Of a stretch of 64,000 nt of DNA, positions 25,777-34,579 are shown piece by piece. The notes below the pieces were generated by a model. It was not told the origin of the DNA. It searched no databases and worked only from the letters and a program-made list of their open reading frames with translations. The translations under genes were made by a program, and so were the position numbers. The DNA comes from Bauldia sp965232525 (GTDB lineage: Bacteria; Pseudomonadota; Alphaproteobacteria; Rhizobiales; Kaistiaceae): assembly GCF_965232525.1 (NCBI RefSeq), contig NZ_OZ246980.1, positions 3,224,001 through 3,288,000 on the forward strand, written 5' to 3'. How positions within the stretch are numbered: the first letter of the stretch is position 1; each line of letters opens with the position of its first letter.

Positions 25777-25995
25777 ATAAAAGGGGAGTGAGTAACAGCG
25801 CTCAGCGCGGGCTCGGTTCCCACAAAAAAGGCATCGCGGTCTAAGTCTTGGGAGGAAGATCCCTTTTTGGCGCGCCTTAGGGTTGCTGCCGCCCCAATCC
25901 GGAGCAGAGGCTCAATCAGCCAATTGGGTCGCGGACGGGCATGAAGGGTTAAGACGCGGAACTCTAGAAGCAAGGCTTTAAGCCTTGCTTTTTTT
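25777..25995 (+). ncRNA. putative small RNA, possibly 6S RNA
   Basis: A non-coding plus-strand segment of up to about 215 bases lies between a promoter-like site and a textbook intrinsic terminator, with no plus-strand protein gene in front. Nested pairing can be drawn. An apical stem-loop has CCGC-CCCAAT (25889-25898) pairing with ATTGGG and GCGG (25923-25934), and GGCT/AGCC inside it. Below is an open region with CCTTAGGGTTGC on one side and GGGCATGAAGGGTTAAGA on the other, closed by CGCG (25870-25873) with CGCG (25955-25958). A long hairpin with a large asymmetric internal bubble is the 6S RNA plan, and the length fits, but I identify it by shape only. It is not tmRNA, RNase P or SRP RNA by any motif I can see. 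Confidence 0.45.
25970..25995 (+). terminator. intrinsic terminator of the small RNA
   Basis: Stem GCAAGGC (25970-25976) / GCCTTGC (25982-25988) with loop TTTAA, followed directly by seven T (25989-25995). Only the plus strand has the U-tract. The nearest plus-strand protein gene ends more than 4 kb upstream, so the terminator implies a non-coding transcript. Confidence 0.8.
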
Positions 25996-26008
25996 ATCGC
26001 CCTCGCTG

Positions 26009-26293
26009 CTAGCGCGCGCCGTCCGATAGGTCCGGCATGAACTGATCGGCGATGTCCTCCATGCCGTAGCCGACATAGCCGAAGACGAACCAGATTCCAG
26101 TGGTGATGATCGTTGCGACAACGGTCGTCACGATCGCCTTCCGCACCAGCCGCGGATTGTTGGGCGCGCTCGAGGCGGTGCCGAGAACGACCTCGCCCTC
26201 CTCCTCTTGGCTGCGCATCCCCCAGGGGAGCACCGCGAACAAGGCGACCCACCAGACGACGAAGAAAATGGCGACCAGGCTGATGATGCTCAT
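26009..26293 (-). CDS. DUF1467 family membrane protein
   Basis: Small membrane protein of 94 residues with two membrane segments (about residues 5-24 and 50-72) and the family core FFVVWWVALFAVLPWGMRSQ near the N-terminus. Its function is unknown; in alphaproteobacteria it commonly sits between mce and proS downstream of the nuo, birA and rnj genes. Here it is the last gene of that block. It lies 12 bases after mce and is probably cotranscribed with it. Confidence 0.88.
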   Translation of the reverse strand: MSIISLVAIFFVVWWVALFAVLPWGMRSQEEEGEVVLGTASSAPNNPRLVRKAIVTTVVATIITTGIWFVFGYVGYGMEDIADQFMPDLSDGAR

Positions 26294-26305
26294 CGTCCCG
26301 CCGCC

Positions 26306-26710
26306 TCAGGCCTGCTCGAGTTCGATCAGCGTGCCGAAGAAATCCTTCGGGTGGAGGAAGACCACGGGCTTGTCGTGGGCCCCGCGTTTCGGCTCGCCGC
26401 TGCCGAGCACCCGTATGCCGCTTTCGGCAAGCGCGGCTGAAGCCGCGGCGACATCGTCGACTTCGTAGCAGAGGTGATGGATGCCCCCGTCCGGGTTTCG
26501 CTCCAGGAAAGCCGCTATCGGCGACTCCGCCCCCAGAGGCTCGAGCAACTCGATCTTGGTATTCGGCAGTTCGATGAACACGGTGGTCACGCCGTGTTCG
26601 GCAAGCGGCACCGGTTCGGAGACGCGCGCGCCAAGCCGATCGCGATACCGCGCGGTCGCCGCGTCGAGATCCGGCACGGCAATGGCAACGTGATTGAGAC
26701 GTCCGATCAT
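26306..26710 (-). CDS. mce: methylmalonyl-CoA epimerase
   Basis: Interconverts the R and S forms of methylmalonyl-CoA in propionyl-CoA metabolism. The 134 residues form a vicinal-oxygen-chelate fold with the metal-binding His in LNHVAIAVPDLDAA (near 6), ITVFIELPNTKIELLEP-like strand and Glu, GGIHHLCYEVDDV with the second His pair, and the C-terminal HPKDFFGTLIELEQ. It is seven bases after the RNase J gene. Position in the nuo-birA-rnj-mce-DUF1467 block is as in many alphaproteobacteria. Confidence 0.95.
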   Translation of the reverse strand: MIGRLNHVAIAVPDLDAATARYRDRLGARVSEPVPLAEHGVTTVFIELPNTKIELLEPLGAESPIAAFLERNPDGGIHHLCYEVDDVAAASAALAESGIRVLGSGEPKRGAHDKPVVFLHPKDFFGTLIELEQA

Positions 26711-26717
26711 CGGTGGG

Positions 26718-28400
26718 TCATACGACCGTCAGGAACACCGTGCAATTCGGCTTTTTGCCCCATAGGGCGTTCGCCTCGGCCCGCACCGCGCGTCGTACCG
26801 CCTCGCGCGCGATCTCGGCGTGCTTGCGGCGCGAGCGGGGAATCGACTCGATCGCCCCCTCCGCCGCATTGATCAGCGCTTCCACCATTGGCCGGCCGAA
26901 CGCATCCGATTCCGGCAAACCGACCGCGACGACATCCGGCTCGTCGATCAGGTTGCCCCGTCGATCCAGCACGAGCGAAACGCTGATCTGACCGGCGAAG
27001 GCAAGGCGCCGCCGCTCGACGATGCCGAGGTCCTCCATCGCGCCGATCAGACGACCGTCGCGATAGAGCCGCCCGGTAGGCACGTCGTCGATCACCGCGG
27101 CGCGACCCGGCGCCAGGCGCACGACGGCACCATTCTCGATCTGGAGCACGGTCGGAACACCGAGGTCCCGCGCCAGTTCCGCATGGGCGGCCAGATGCAG
27201 CGCTTCGCCATGGACCGGCACGGCAACGTCCGGCTTCAGCCAGTCGTAGAAATGGCGTAGTTCCTCCCGGCGCGGATGACCCGAAACATGCACCAACCGG
27301 TCGCGATCGGTCTGGACTCTGACCCCCTGGCTGACGAGCGCGTTGATGATCGTGTTGATCGCCACCTCGTTGCCGGGGATCGTCCGCGACGAAAACACCA
27401 CCAGATCGCCGGCATCGAAGCTCACATTGCGATGTTCGTTCGCCGCAATCCGCGCCAACGCCGCACGCGCCTCGCCCTGGCTTCCGGTCAGCAGGGCGAG
27501 CACCCGCTTGCGGGGGAGCTCGTGGAACGCTTCCTCCTCGCGAAACGGCGGCAGGCCGTCGAGCATTCCCTGCTCGGCGGCGACATCCAGAACGCGGCGG
27601 ATCGCCCGTCCGACCACCACCACCTCGCGGCCGGCCGCCGCCGCGGCAAGCGCAACCGAACGGAGCCGCCCGACGTTGGACGAGAAGGTGGTGAACGCGA
27701 CGCGGCCCTTCGCGGCGGCGACGACTTGCTCGATTTCGCGGGCGACCTCCTGTTCGCTCGGGCTTCGGCCCTCACGATAGGCGTTGGTGGAGTCGCAGAT
27801 GAGCGCGGTCACCCCTTCCTCGCCGATCACCTTCAGCCGCTCCACGTCGGTCGGTAATCCCACCACCGGCGTGTCGTCGAGCTTCCAGTCGCCGCTGTGC
27901 AGGGCCAGTCCCGCCGGCGTCCGGATGGCCAGCGCATTAGCCTCGGGAATCGAGTGCGCGACGTTGATGTATTCGACATCAAAGGGACCGAGCTTGATCC
28001 GCTGTCCGGGCCTGACGACGGTTACCGGTACGACATCGGCCCCTGGTTCCGACGCCAGCTTGGCATTGAGCAGCCCCGCGGTGAACGCGGTCGCGTAGAC
28101 GGGCACCCGCAGCTGCGGCCACAACTCGATCAGCGCGCCGTAATGATCTTCGTGGGCGTGGGTGATGAAGATCGCCGCGAGGTTGGTGCGCTCTTCTTCG
28201 AGATAGCCGATGTCCGGGAAGATGACTTCGGCCCCCGGCGCCTCGTCGCCGGCGAACGCGATACCGAAATCGACGGCGATCCAGGTCCGATCGTCGGCCG
28301 GACCGTAGCCGTAGAGGCTGAGGTTCATACCGATCTCGCCGACCCCGCCGAGGGGCAGAAAGACCAGTTCGTTTCCGTCCTTGGTGGATCGCCGGGTCAA
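26718..28400 (-). CDS. rnj: ribonuclease J
   Basis: Metallo-beta-lactamase/beta-CASP ribonuclease with 5'-exonuclease and endonuclease activity in rRNA maturation and mRNA turnover. The 560 residues match the family. LVFLPLGGVGEIGMN opens the domain; the metal motif HAHEDH is near 77-82; a second His lies in HSGDWKLD; the beta-CASP region has TGSQGEARAAL; and VHVSGHPRREEL and PVHGE follow. The start is TTG at 28400, overlapping the birA stop codon as TTGA, which suggests translational coupling; no ATG or GTG gives a better N-terminus. Confidence 0.95.
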   Translation of the reverse strand: MTRRSTKDGNELVFLPLGGVGEIGMNLSLYGYGPADDRTWIAVDFGIAFAGDEAPGAEVIFPDIGYLEEERTNLAAIFITHAHEDHYGALIELWPQLRVPVYATAFTAGLLNAKLASEPGADVVPVTVVRPGQRIKLGPFDVEYINVAHSIPEANALAIRTPAGLALHSGDWKLDDTPVVGLPTDVERLKVIGEEGVTALICDSTNAYREGRSPSEQEVAREIEQVVAAAKGRVAFTTFSSNVGRLRSVALAAAAAGREVVVVGRAIRRVLDVAAEQGMLDGLPPFREEEAFHELPRKRVLALLTGSQGEARAALARIAANEHRNVSFDAGDLVVFSSRTIPGNEVAINTIINALVSQGVRVQTDRDRLVHVSGHPRREELRHFYDWLKPDVAVPVHGEALHLAAHAELARDLGVPTVLQIENGAVVRLAPGRAAVIDDVPTGRLYRDGRLIGAMEDLGIVERRRLAFAGQISVSLVLDRRGNLIDEPDVVAVGLPESDAFGRPMVEALINAAEGAIESIPRSRRKHAEIAREAVRRAVRAEANALWGKKPNCTVFLTVV

Positions 28401-29218
28401 CGGGTCGTCGCCGCCACGCCGAAATGGACTTCGCCCGAGGTCACCGCGCGCTCGGACCCGTCAGCCGCCCGGACCAGCAGCCGCCCTTCGTCGTCGATCG
28501 ACTCGAACACGCCGGAAAAGACCTCCGGTCCGACCCGCACCGCGATATCGCTGCCGATGCCCGCGGCCCGCTCCAGCCACCATTGCCGGATTGCCGGAAA
28601 TCCCCGGCCGCCATCCCAGACATCGATCAGCCCCGCCCAGGCGTCGGTAAGGTAGCGGAAGAGGTTGGGCGCATCGACCCCGGGCGCCAGGTCCCGGAGC
28701 GCGGCTGCCGAATAGGTGACGCCGGTCGGTGCCGACGTTACGTTGACGCCGATGCCTGTTGCCACCGCCAGGCCGACGCCATTGAGCTTCTCGGCTTCGA
28801 GCAGGATGCCGGCGACTTTCATCCCGTCGATCAGCACGTCGTTGGGCCACTTGAGGCGAATGCGCGTCGCTGCCCCCTCCCCACCGTCGACGGCAATGGC
28901 GAATCTGAGATCGGGTGCCACCTGACGGAGCGCGTCGTCCAAAGCGAGACCGGCGACGAAACCGAGCGTCGCGGCGCGCTCCGGCGACAGTTCGACGACC
29001 GTCAGAATCGTCGCTGCCAGGCTCCCGGGTTCGGTCGACCAGGCCCGTCCCCGGCGCCCACGACCCGCGGTCTGCGCGCGGCTCGTCAGCCACAGGCCGC
29101 CGGGATCGCCGGCGCGCGCCAGTGCCAATGCCTCGGCGTTGGTCGAGCCAACCGTGTCGAATGCCTTCAGTCGGAATCCGGCGGCCGAGGCCTTATCGCC
29201 GAGCGCGAAGTCGGTCAC
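28397..29218 (-). CDS. birA: biotin--[acetyl-CoA-carboxylase] ligase
   Basis: Attaches biotin to the carrier protein of carboxylases such as acetyl-CoA carboxylase. The 273 residues contain GSTNAEAL, the biotinyl-5'-AMP loop GRGRRGRAW, LKWPNDVLIDGMKVAGILLE and the small C-terminal domain. There is no N-terminal winged helix, so it is the non-regulatory (group I) type. The start is GTG at 29218, one base beyond the nuoN stop; a longer open frame upstream would lie inside nuoN. Its four-base overlap with rnj suggests cotranscription with the end of the nuo operon. Confidence 0.94.
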   Translation of the reverse strand: MTDFALGDKASAAGFRLKAFDTVGSTNAEALALARAGDPGGLWLTSRAQTAGRGRRGRAWSTEPGSLAATILTVVELSPERAATLGFVAGLALDDALRQVAPDLRFAIAVDGGEGAATRIRLKWPNDVLIDGMKVAGILLEAEKLNGVGLAVATGIGVNVTSAPTGVTYSAAALRDLAPGVDAPNLFRYLTDAWAGLIDVWDGGRGFPAIRQWWLERAAGIGSDIAVRVGPEVFSGVFESIDDEGRLLVRAADGSERAVTSGEVHFGVAATTR

Positions 29219-29219
29219 G

Positions 29220-30650
29220 CTAGAAAAACGTCCCCGCCGCCCGCGCCGCCGCCGAGCCGATCTCGCCGCCGAATACCGCGAACAGCAAGACGAAGGCGCT
29301 GCTGAGGCCAAGGACGACCCGGAGCTCTCCGGACATCGGTTCGAAGCCGGCCGCCGGCTCGTCGAAATACATGATCTTCACGATGCGCAGATAATAGTAG
29401 GCGCCGACCACGCTGGCGAGGACGCCGATGACCGCGAGCACGTAGAGGCCCGCGTCGATCGCCGCCAGGAACACGTAGAACTTGGCGAAGAAGCCAGCGA
29501 GCGGTGGAATGCCGGCGAGCGAGAACAACAGCATCGCCAGCAGAAAGGCCATCGTCGGGTGAGTCTTGGAAAGCCCCGCGAGATCGTCGATCTCGTAGAC
29601 CATGCCCTCGCGTCGCCGCATGGCGAGAATGCAGGCGAACGTGCCGAGCGTCATCGCCAAATAGATGGTCGCGTAGAGGATGACGCCCTGGACGCCGGCT
29701 TCGTTGCCCGCCGCCAGACCGACCAGCGCATAGCCCATGTGGCCGATCGACGAATACGCCATCAGCCGTTTGATGTTGCGCTGTCCGATCGCGGCGAAGG
29801 CGCCGAGCAGCATCGACGCAATGGCGATGAACGACAGGATCTGCTGCCAGTCCGGCGTGATCGGCTCGAACGCGCCGACGACGACGCGAACGAACAGCGC
29901 CAACGCGGCCACCTTGGGCGCGGCCGCGAAGAACGCGGTCACCGGCGTCGGCGCGCCTTCGTAGACGTCCGGCGTCCACATGTGGAACGGCACAGCCGAA
30001 ATCTTGAACGCCAGCCCGGCGATCAGGAACACGAGCCCGAAGGTCAGACCGAGCGAGGCCCCACCCTCCTGCAGGGTCGCCGCGATCCCGGCGAACGTGG
30101 TCGTCCCGGTGAAGCCATAAACCAGTGATGCGCCGTAGAGCAGCATCCCAGACGAGAGCGCGCCGAGGACGAAATATTTGAGTCCCGCCTCGGTCGCCCG
30201 GGTCGAGTCCCGGTTGATGGCGGCAACGACATAGAGCGACAACGATTGGAGTTCGAGGCCGAGATAGACGGCGATCAAGTCGTCGGCCGAGATCATCATC
30301 ATCATGCCGAGCGTCGCGATGACGACCAGGATCGGGTACTCGAACCGCTCGAACTTCTGCGCGCGTGCGTAGCCGACCGACATGACGATCGCGAACGCGG
30401 AGCCAATCAGCACAAGAATCTTCATGAACCGGGCGAACGGATCGAGCACGAAGGCGCCGCTGAAGGTAACGCCGGCGACCGGCGAGAAGATGAGGATCAA
30501 TCCAACCCCAGCCAGCAGCGCGACCGACAGCCCGGTGATCAACGGGGTCGACCGCTCGCCGACGAAGACACCGATCATCAGCATCACCATCGCGCCGACG
30601 GCGAGGATGATCTCCGGCAAGGCCGGGAGAAGATCGGGGACCGCGGTCAT
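29220..30650 (-). CDS. nuoN: NADH-quinone oxidoreductase subunit N
   Basis: Antiporter-like membrane subunit of complex I, 476 residues with 14 expected membrane helices. The conserved Lys/Glu pattern of Mrp-type subunits shows in KYFVLGALSSGMLLYGASL (about 158-176) and in IKRLMAYSSIGHMGYALVGL (near 294-313). It helps couple quinone reduction to proton pumping. It is the distal gene of the nuo series, four-base overlap with nuoM (ATGA), and runs straight into birA. Confidence 0.97.
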   Translation of the reverse strand: MTAVPDLLPALPEIILAVGAMVMLMIGVFVGERSTPLITGLSVALLAGVGLILIFSPVAGVTFSGAFVLDPFARFMKILVLIGSAFAIVMSVGYARAQKFERFEYPILVVIATLGMMMMISADDLIAVYLGLELQSLSLYVVAAINRDSTRATEAGLKYFVLGALSSGMLLYGASLVYGFTGTTTFAGIAATLQEGGASLGLTFGLVFLIAGLAFKISAVPFHMWTPDVYEGAPTPVTAFFAAAPKVAALALFVRVVVGAFEPITPDWQQILSFIAIASMLLGAFAAIGQRNIKRLMAYSSIGHMGYALVGLAAGNEAGVQGVILYATIYLAMTLGTFACILAMRRREGMVYEIDDLAGLSKTHPTMAFLLAMLLFSLAGIPPLAGFFAKFYVFLAAIDAGLYVLAVIGVLASVVGAYYYLRIVKIMYFDEPAAGFEPMSGELRVVLGLSSAFVLLFAVFGGEIGSAAARAAGTFF

Positions 30651-32209
30651 GGCGACACCGCCGCGAGTTTGCCGGCGGCCGACAACGCCGCCTGGTAGTT
30701 GGCCACGAGTTGGTCGACCGACGCGGCGGTCACGTCCATGATCGGCGCCGGGAAGAATCCGAACAGGAGCGTCAGGACCACGAGTGGCGCGAGGATGAGC
30801 TGTTCGCGCGGCGACAGGTCGAGAATGTCCTTCAGGCTGCCCTTCTCAAGCTTGCCGAAAATCACCCGGCGATAGAGCCAGAGCGCGTAGCAGGCCGACA
30901 GGATCACCCCGGTCGTCGCCAGGAACGCCACCCAGGTATTGACCGGGAAGGTGCCGGCCAGCGTCAGGAACTCGCCGACGAACCCACTGGTCCCCGGTAG
31001 GCCGACATTGGCCATGGTGAACACCATGAACGCCGCGGCATAGAGCGGCATCCGGTTGACCAGCCCGCCATAGGCCGAGATCTCGCGGGTGTGCATCCGG
31101 TCGTAGACGACACCGACGCACAGGAACAAGGCGCCGGAGACAATGCCGTGCGACAGCATCTGGAAGATACCGCCCTGAACCCCCTGCACCGTCATCGCGA
31201 AGATGCCCATGGTCACGAAGCCCATATGGGCGACGGACGAATAGGCGATCAGCTTCTTCATGTCCTTCTGCATCAGCGCCACGGCGGACGTATAGATGAT
31301 CGCGATCACCGACAGGGCGAAGATCAACGGCGCTAGATCGGCCGAGGCCAGCGGAAACATCGGGACCGAGAACCGCAGGAACCCGTAGCCGCCCATCTTC
31401 AGCATGACGGCGGCGAGGATCACCGACCCGGCGGTCGGCGCCTCCACATGCGCGTCGGGCAGCCAGGTGTGCACCGGCCACATCGGCATCTTCACGGCAA
31501 ACGACGCGAAGAACGCCAGCCACAGCCAGGTCTGCATGTTGGCCGGGAACTGGACGTCCATCAGCTTGACGATGTCGGTGGTCGGGCAGGTCGCGGCGAT
31601 GCCGCCGGCCGAGGGATCGCACGGTACGACGGTGCCGGAGTACCAGTACATTGCCATCATGGCGAGCAGCATCAGCACCGAGCCGAGCAGCGTGTAGAGG
31701 AAGAACTTGAAGCTGGCATAGACCCGCCGGGTGCCGCCCCAGATGCCGATGATCAGGAACATCGGGATCAGGCCGCCTTCGAAGAACAGGTAGAACAGCA
31801 CCAGATCGAGCGCGCAGAACACGCCGATCATCAGCGTTTCCATCACCAGAAACGCGATCATGTAGGATTTGAAGTTCTGCTTGATCGTCAGGCGGCTGGC
31901 GATGATGCAGAGCGGCATCAGGAACGTGGTCAGGATGACGAACAGCATCGAGATGCCGTCGACGCCCATGTGATAGGTGATGCCGCCGCCGAGCCACTCG
32001 ACCCGCTCGATCATCTGGAAGCCGGGGTCGGTCGGATCGAAGTTGATCCAGATGAACAGCGAGATCACGAAGGTGACCGTCGTCGTCCACAGGGCGACGT
32101 TGAAGATGTTGCGGCGGGCGATGTCGTCGTCGCCGCGGATGATGAGCACCAGCAGCGCGCCGACGAGCGGCAGGAAAATGACGGTCGAGAGGATCGGCCA
32201 ATCGGTCAT
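30647..32209 (-). CDS. nuoM: NADH-quinone oxidoreductase subunit M
   Basis: Proton-pumping membrane subunit, 520 residues. Family features include LVLFYLFFEGGLIPMFLIIG with the essential Glu (near 144), WLPDAHVEAPTAGSVILAA (about 250-268), and KKLIAYSSVAHMGFVTMGI (near 317-335). N-terminal TDWPILSTVIFLPLVGALL is typical. It lies ten bases after nuoL and overlaps nuoN. Confidence 0.97.
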   Translation of the reverse strand: MTDWPILSTVIFLPLVGALLVLIIRGDDDIARRNIFNVALWTTTVTFVISLFIWINFDPTDPGFQMIERVEWLGGGITYHMGVDGISMLFVILTTFLMPLCIIASRLTIKQNFKSYMIAFLVMETLMIGVFCALDLVLFYLFFEGGLIPMFLIIGIWGGTRRVYASFKFFLYTLLGSVLMLLAMMAMYWYSGTVVPCDPSAGGIAATCPTTDIVKLMDVQFPANMQTWLWLAFFASFAVKMPMWPVHTWLPDAHVEAPTAGSVILAAVMLKMGGYGFLRFSVPMFPLASADLAPLIFALSVIAIIYTSAVALMQKDMKKLIAYSSVAHMGFVTMGIFAMTVQGVQGGIFQMLSHGIVSGALFLCVGVVYDRMHTREISAYGGLVNRMPLYAAAFMVFTMANVGLPGTSGFVGEFLTLAGTFPVNTWVAFLATTGVILSACYALWLYRRVIFGKLEKGSLKDILDLSPREQLILAPLVVLTLLFGFFPAPIMDVTAASVDQLVANYQAALSAAGKLAAVSP

Positions 32210-32219
32210 GTGGCGATCC

Positions 32220-34262
32220 TCAACCGGCGAACATCAGATAGGTGATCAGCGCGGCAACGCCGATCAGCATGGCAAAGGCGTAGTGATAGAGGTAGCCGGA
32301 CTGCAGCTTGACGACCCGCGCCGTGACATCCAACACCCGGGACGAGACGCCGTCCGGGCCGAACCCGTCGATCAGCCAGCCGTCGCCCTTGCGCCACAGG
32401 AACCGGCCGGTCCATTTCAGCGGACGGACGAACAGCCAGTCATAGAGCTCGTCGAAGTACCACTTGTTGAGCAGGAACCGGTAGAGCCAGTCGTTGCGCG
32501 CGGCGAGCTGCTGCGGGATCTCCGGTGACCTGATGTAGAACCACCACGCGATCGCCAGGCCGATCACCATCATGATGGTCGGCATCGCGATCACCCAGAA
32601 CGGGACGTGGTGCATCTCCTCGAGGATGTTGTTGGCGTCGGCGATGAACAGCGAGCCCTTCCAGAACGCCTCGAAACCGTCACCGACGAACACGCTATAG
32701 AACGCCCAGCCGGCGCCGAGCGAACCGATCGCCAGGATGTAGAGCGGGATCATCATCACCGGCGGCGACTCGTGGACGTGGCTCATCACGTCCGCCGACG
32801 CTCGCGGCTTGCCGTGGAAGGTCATGAAGATCAGCCGCCACGAGTAGAACGACGTCAGCAGCGCCGCGAAGCCGACCAGCACGAAGGCGTATCCGGCAAA
32901 GGCGTTGTGGCCGACATAGGCCGCTTCGATCACCGCGTCCTTGGAGAAGTGGCCGGCGGTTCCGTAAAGGCCGGTCAGCGCCACCGTGCCGATGATCATC
33001 ATCCAGTAGGTGCGCGGGATGAGGGTGCGCAGGCCGCCCATCTTGCGCATGTCCTGCTCGTCCGACACCGCATGGATGACCGAGCCGGCACCGAGGAACA
33101 ACAGCGCCTTGAAGAAAGCATGGGTGAACAGGTGGAACATGCCGATCGAATAAGCACCCACCCCCATCGCGACGAACATGTAGCCGAGCTGCGAGCAAGT
33201 CGAATACGCGATGACGCGCTTGATGTCGTTCTGGACCAACCCCACGGTCGCCGCGAAGAACGCCGTCGTCGCGCCGATGAACGTGACGAACGCCAGGGCC
33301 ACCGGCGCCAGTTCGAACAGCGGCGACATCCGCGCCACCATGAAGACACCGGCGGTCACCATCGTCGCGGCATGGATCAGCGCCGACACCGGGGTCGGGC
33401 CTTCCATCGCGTCGGGCAACCAGGTGTGCAGCAGGAACTGCGCCGACTTGCCCATCGCCCCCATGAACAGGAGCAGGCAGATCACGGTGAGCGCGTCGAC
33501 CTGCCACGACAGGAACGGAATGGTCAGCCCTTCGGCCGACGACGCGTTGGCGAAGATCGTCTCGAATTCGACCGAGTTGTAGACAACGAAGAGAGCGAAG
33601 ATGCCGAGGAGGAAGCCGAAGTCGCCGACCCGGTTGACGACGAACGCCTTGATCGCCGCGGCATTGGCGGCAGGCCGCTTGTACCAGAAGCCGATCAGCA
33701 GATAGGACGCGAGGCCAACCCCCTCCCAGCCGAAGAACATCTGGACCAGGTTGTCGGCGGTCACCAGCATCAGCATGGCGAAGGTGAACAGCGACAGGTA
33801 GGCGAAGAACCGCGGCCGATGCGGATCGTGGCTCATGTAGCCGATCGAATAGACGTGGACCAGCGATGACACGGTGGTCACCACCACCAGCATCACCACC
33901 GTGAGCGAATCGATTCGGAACGCCCAATCGACCGACATGGTTCCCGACGAGAACCAGTTGAACACCTGCACCCGCTCGGCGGTCTCCTCGCCGAAACCGA
34001 TCGACAGAAACGCCACCCAGGAAAGCAGCGCCGAGACGATCAGCAGACCGGTGGTAATGATCTCCGCGGGACGCGAACCGACCGCCGCCGCCACATGGCC
34101 GTGGCCATGATCGTCGGCGCCGTTTTCGCTCTCCGCCGGCCGATGGCTGCGGCCACCGGGAGCGGCCTCGGCCACCGCCGTCCGTTGATGCGCGCCGAAC
34201 AGCGAAATCAGCCCGGCAATGATCGCGCCGATCAGCGGCAGGAAGACGATGGCTGAGTACAT
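32220..34262 (-). CDS. nuoL: NADH-quinone oxidoreductase subunit L
   Basis: Largest antiporter-like subunit of complex I, 680 residues, including the C-terminal lateral helix that spans the membrane arm. Landmarks are SLVHVYSIGYMSHDPHRPRF, FFGWEGVGLASYLLIGFWY (near 173-191), WLPDAMEGPTPVSALIHAAT and DIKRVIAYSTCSQLGYMF. An unusual feature is a hydrophilic stretch of about 40 residues between the first two membrane helices (residues 27-66), with DDHGHGH, that lengthens the loop relative to E. coli NuoL. It lies eight bases after nuoK. Confidence 0.97.
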   Translation of the reverse strand: MYSAIVFLPLIGAIIAGLISLFGAHQRTAVAEAAPGGRSHRPAESENGADDHGHGHVAAAVGSRPAEIITTGLLIVSALLSWVAFLSIGFGEETAERVQVFNWFSSGTMSVDWAFRIDSLTVVMLVVVTTVSSLVHVYSIGYMSHDPHRPRFFAYLSLFTFAMLMLVTADNLVQMFFGWEGVGLASYLLIGFWYKRPAANAAAIKAFVVNRVGDFGFLLGIFALFVVYNSVEFETIFANASSAEGLTIPFLSWQVDALTVICLLLFMGAMGKSAQFLLHTWLPDAMEGPTPVSALIHAATMVTAGVFMVARMSPLFELAPVALAFVTFIGATTAFFAATVGLVQNDIKRVIAYSTCSQLGYMFVAMGVGAYSIGMFHLFTHAFFKALLFLGAGSVIHAVSDEQDMRKMGGLRTLIPRTYWMMIIGTVALTGLYGTAGHFSKDAVIEAAYVGHNAFAGYAFVLVGFAALLTSFYSWRLIFMTFHGKPRASADVMSHVHESPPVMMIPLYILAIGSLGAGWAFYSVFVGDGFEAFWKGSLFIADANNILEEMHHVPFWVIAMPTIMMVIGLAIAWWFYIRSPEIPQQLAARNDWLYRFLLNKWYFDELYDWLFVRPLKWTGRFLWRKGDGWLIDGFGPDGVSSRVLDVTARVVKLQSGYLYHYAFAMLIGVAALITYLMFAG

Positions 34263-34270
34263 TGCCGCGA

Positions 34271-34579
34271 TCAGCCCTTCATCATGTTGACGTCTTCGAC
34301 CGCGATCGAGCCACGATTACGGTAGAACACCACGAGGATGGCGAGGCCGATTGCTGCTTCGGCTGCCGCGACCGTCAGGACCAAGAGCGCGAAAACCTGC
34401 CCCACCATGTCGCCGAGAAAGGCGGAGAACGCGACCAGGTTGATGTTGACCGCGAGCAGGATCAGCTCGATCGACATCAGGATCACGATCACGTTCTTGC
34501 GGTTGATGAAGATGCCAAAGATCCCGAGCGTGAACAGGATCGCGGCGACCGCCAGATAGTGGCCAAGACCGACAGCCAT
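34271..34579 (-). CDS. nuoK: NADH-quinone oxidoreductase subunit K
   Basis: Small three-helix membrane subunit, 102 residues, with the two conserved membrane glutamates in SIELILLAVNINLV (near residue 36) and AAAEAAIGLAILV (near 72). The ATG at 34579 shares one base with the nuoJ stop codon (TGATG), so the two are translationally coupled. The open frame continues upstream into nuoJ, but the family length fixes the start. Confidence 0.96.
   Translation of the reverse strand: MAVGLGHYLAVAAILFTLGIFGIFINRKNVIVILMSIELILLAVNINLVAFSAFLGDMVGQVFALLVLTVAAAEAAIGLAILVVFYRNRGSIAVEDVNMMKG

Noticed and set aside
25777..25995. tmRNA, RNase P RNA or SRP RNA as identity of the small RNA
   Set aside because: No tag-peptide frame or CCA end for tmRNA, too short for RNase P, and no GGAAG/GCAGCC-type tetraloop region for SRP RNA.
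25764..26252. 162-codon minus-strand frame across the small-RNA locus and DUF1467
   Set aside because: It overlaps DUF1467 in another frame and is Arg-rich; the DUF1467 frame has clear membrane segments.
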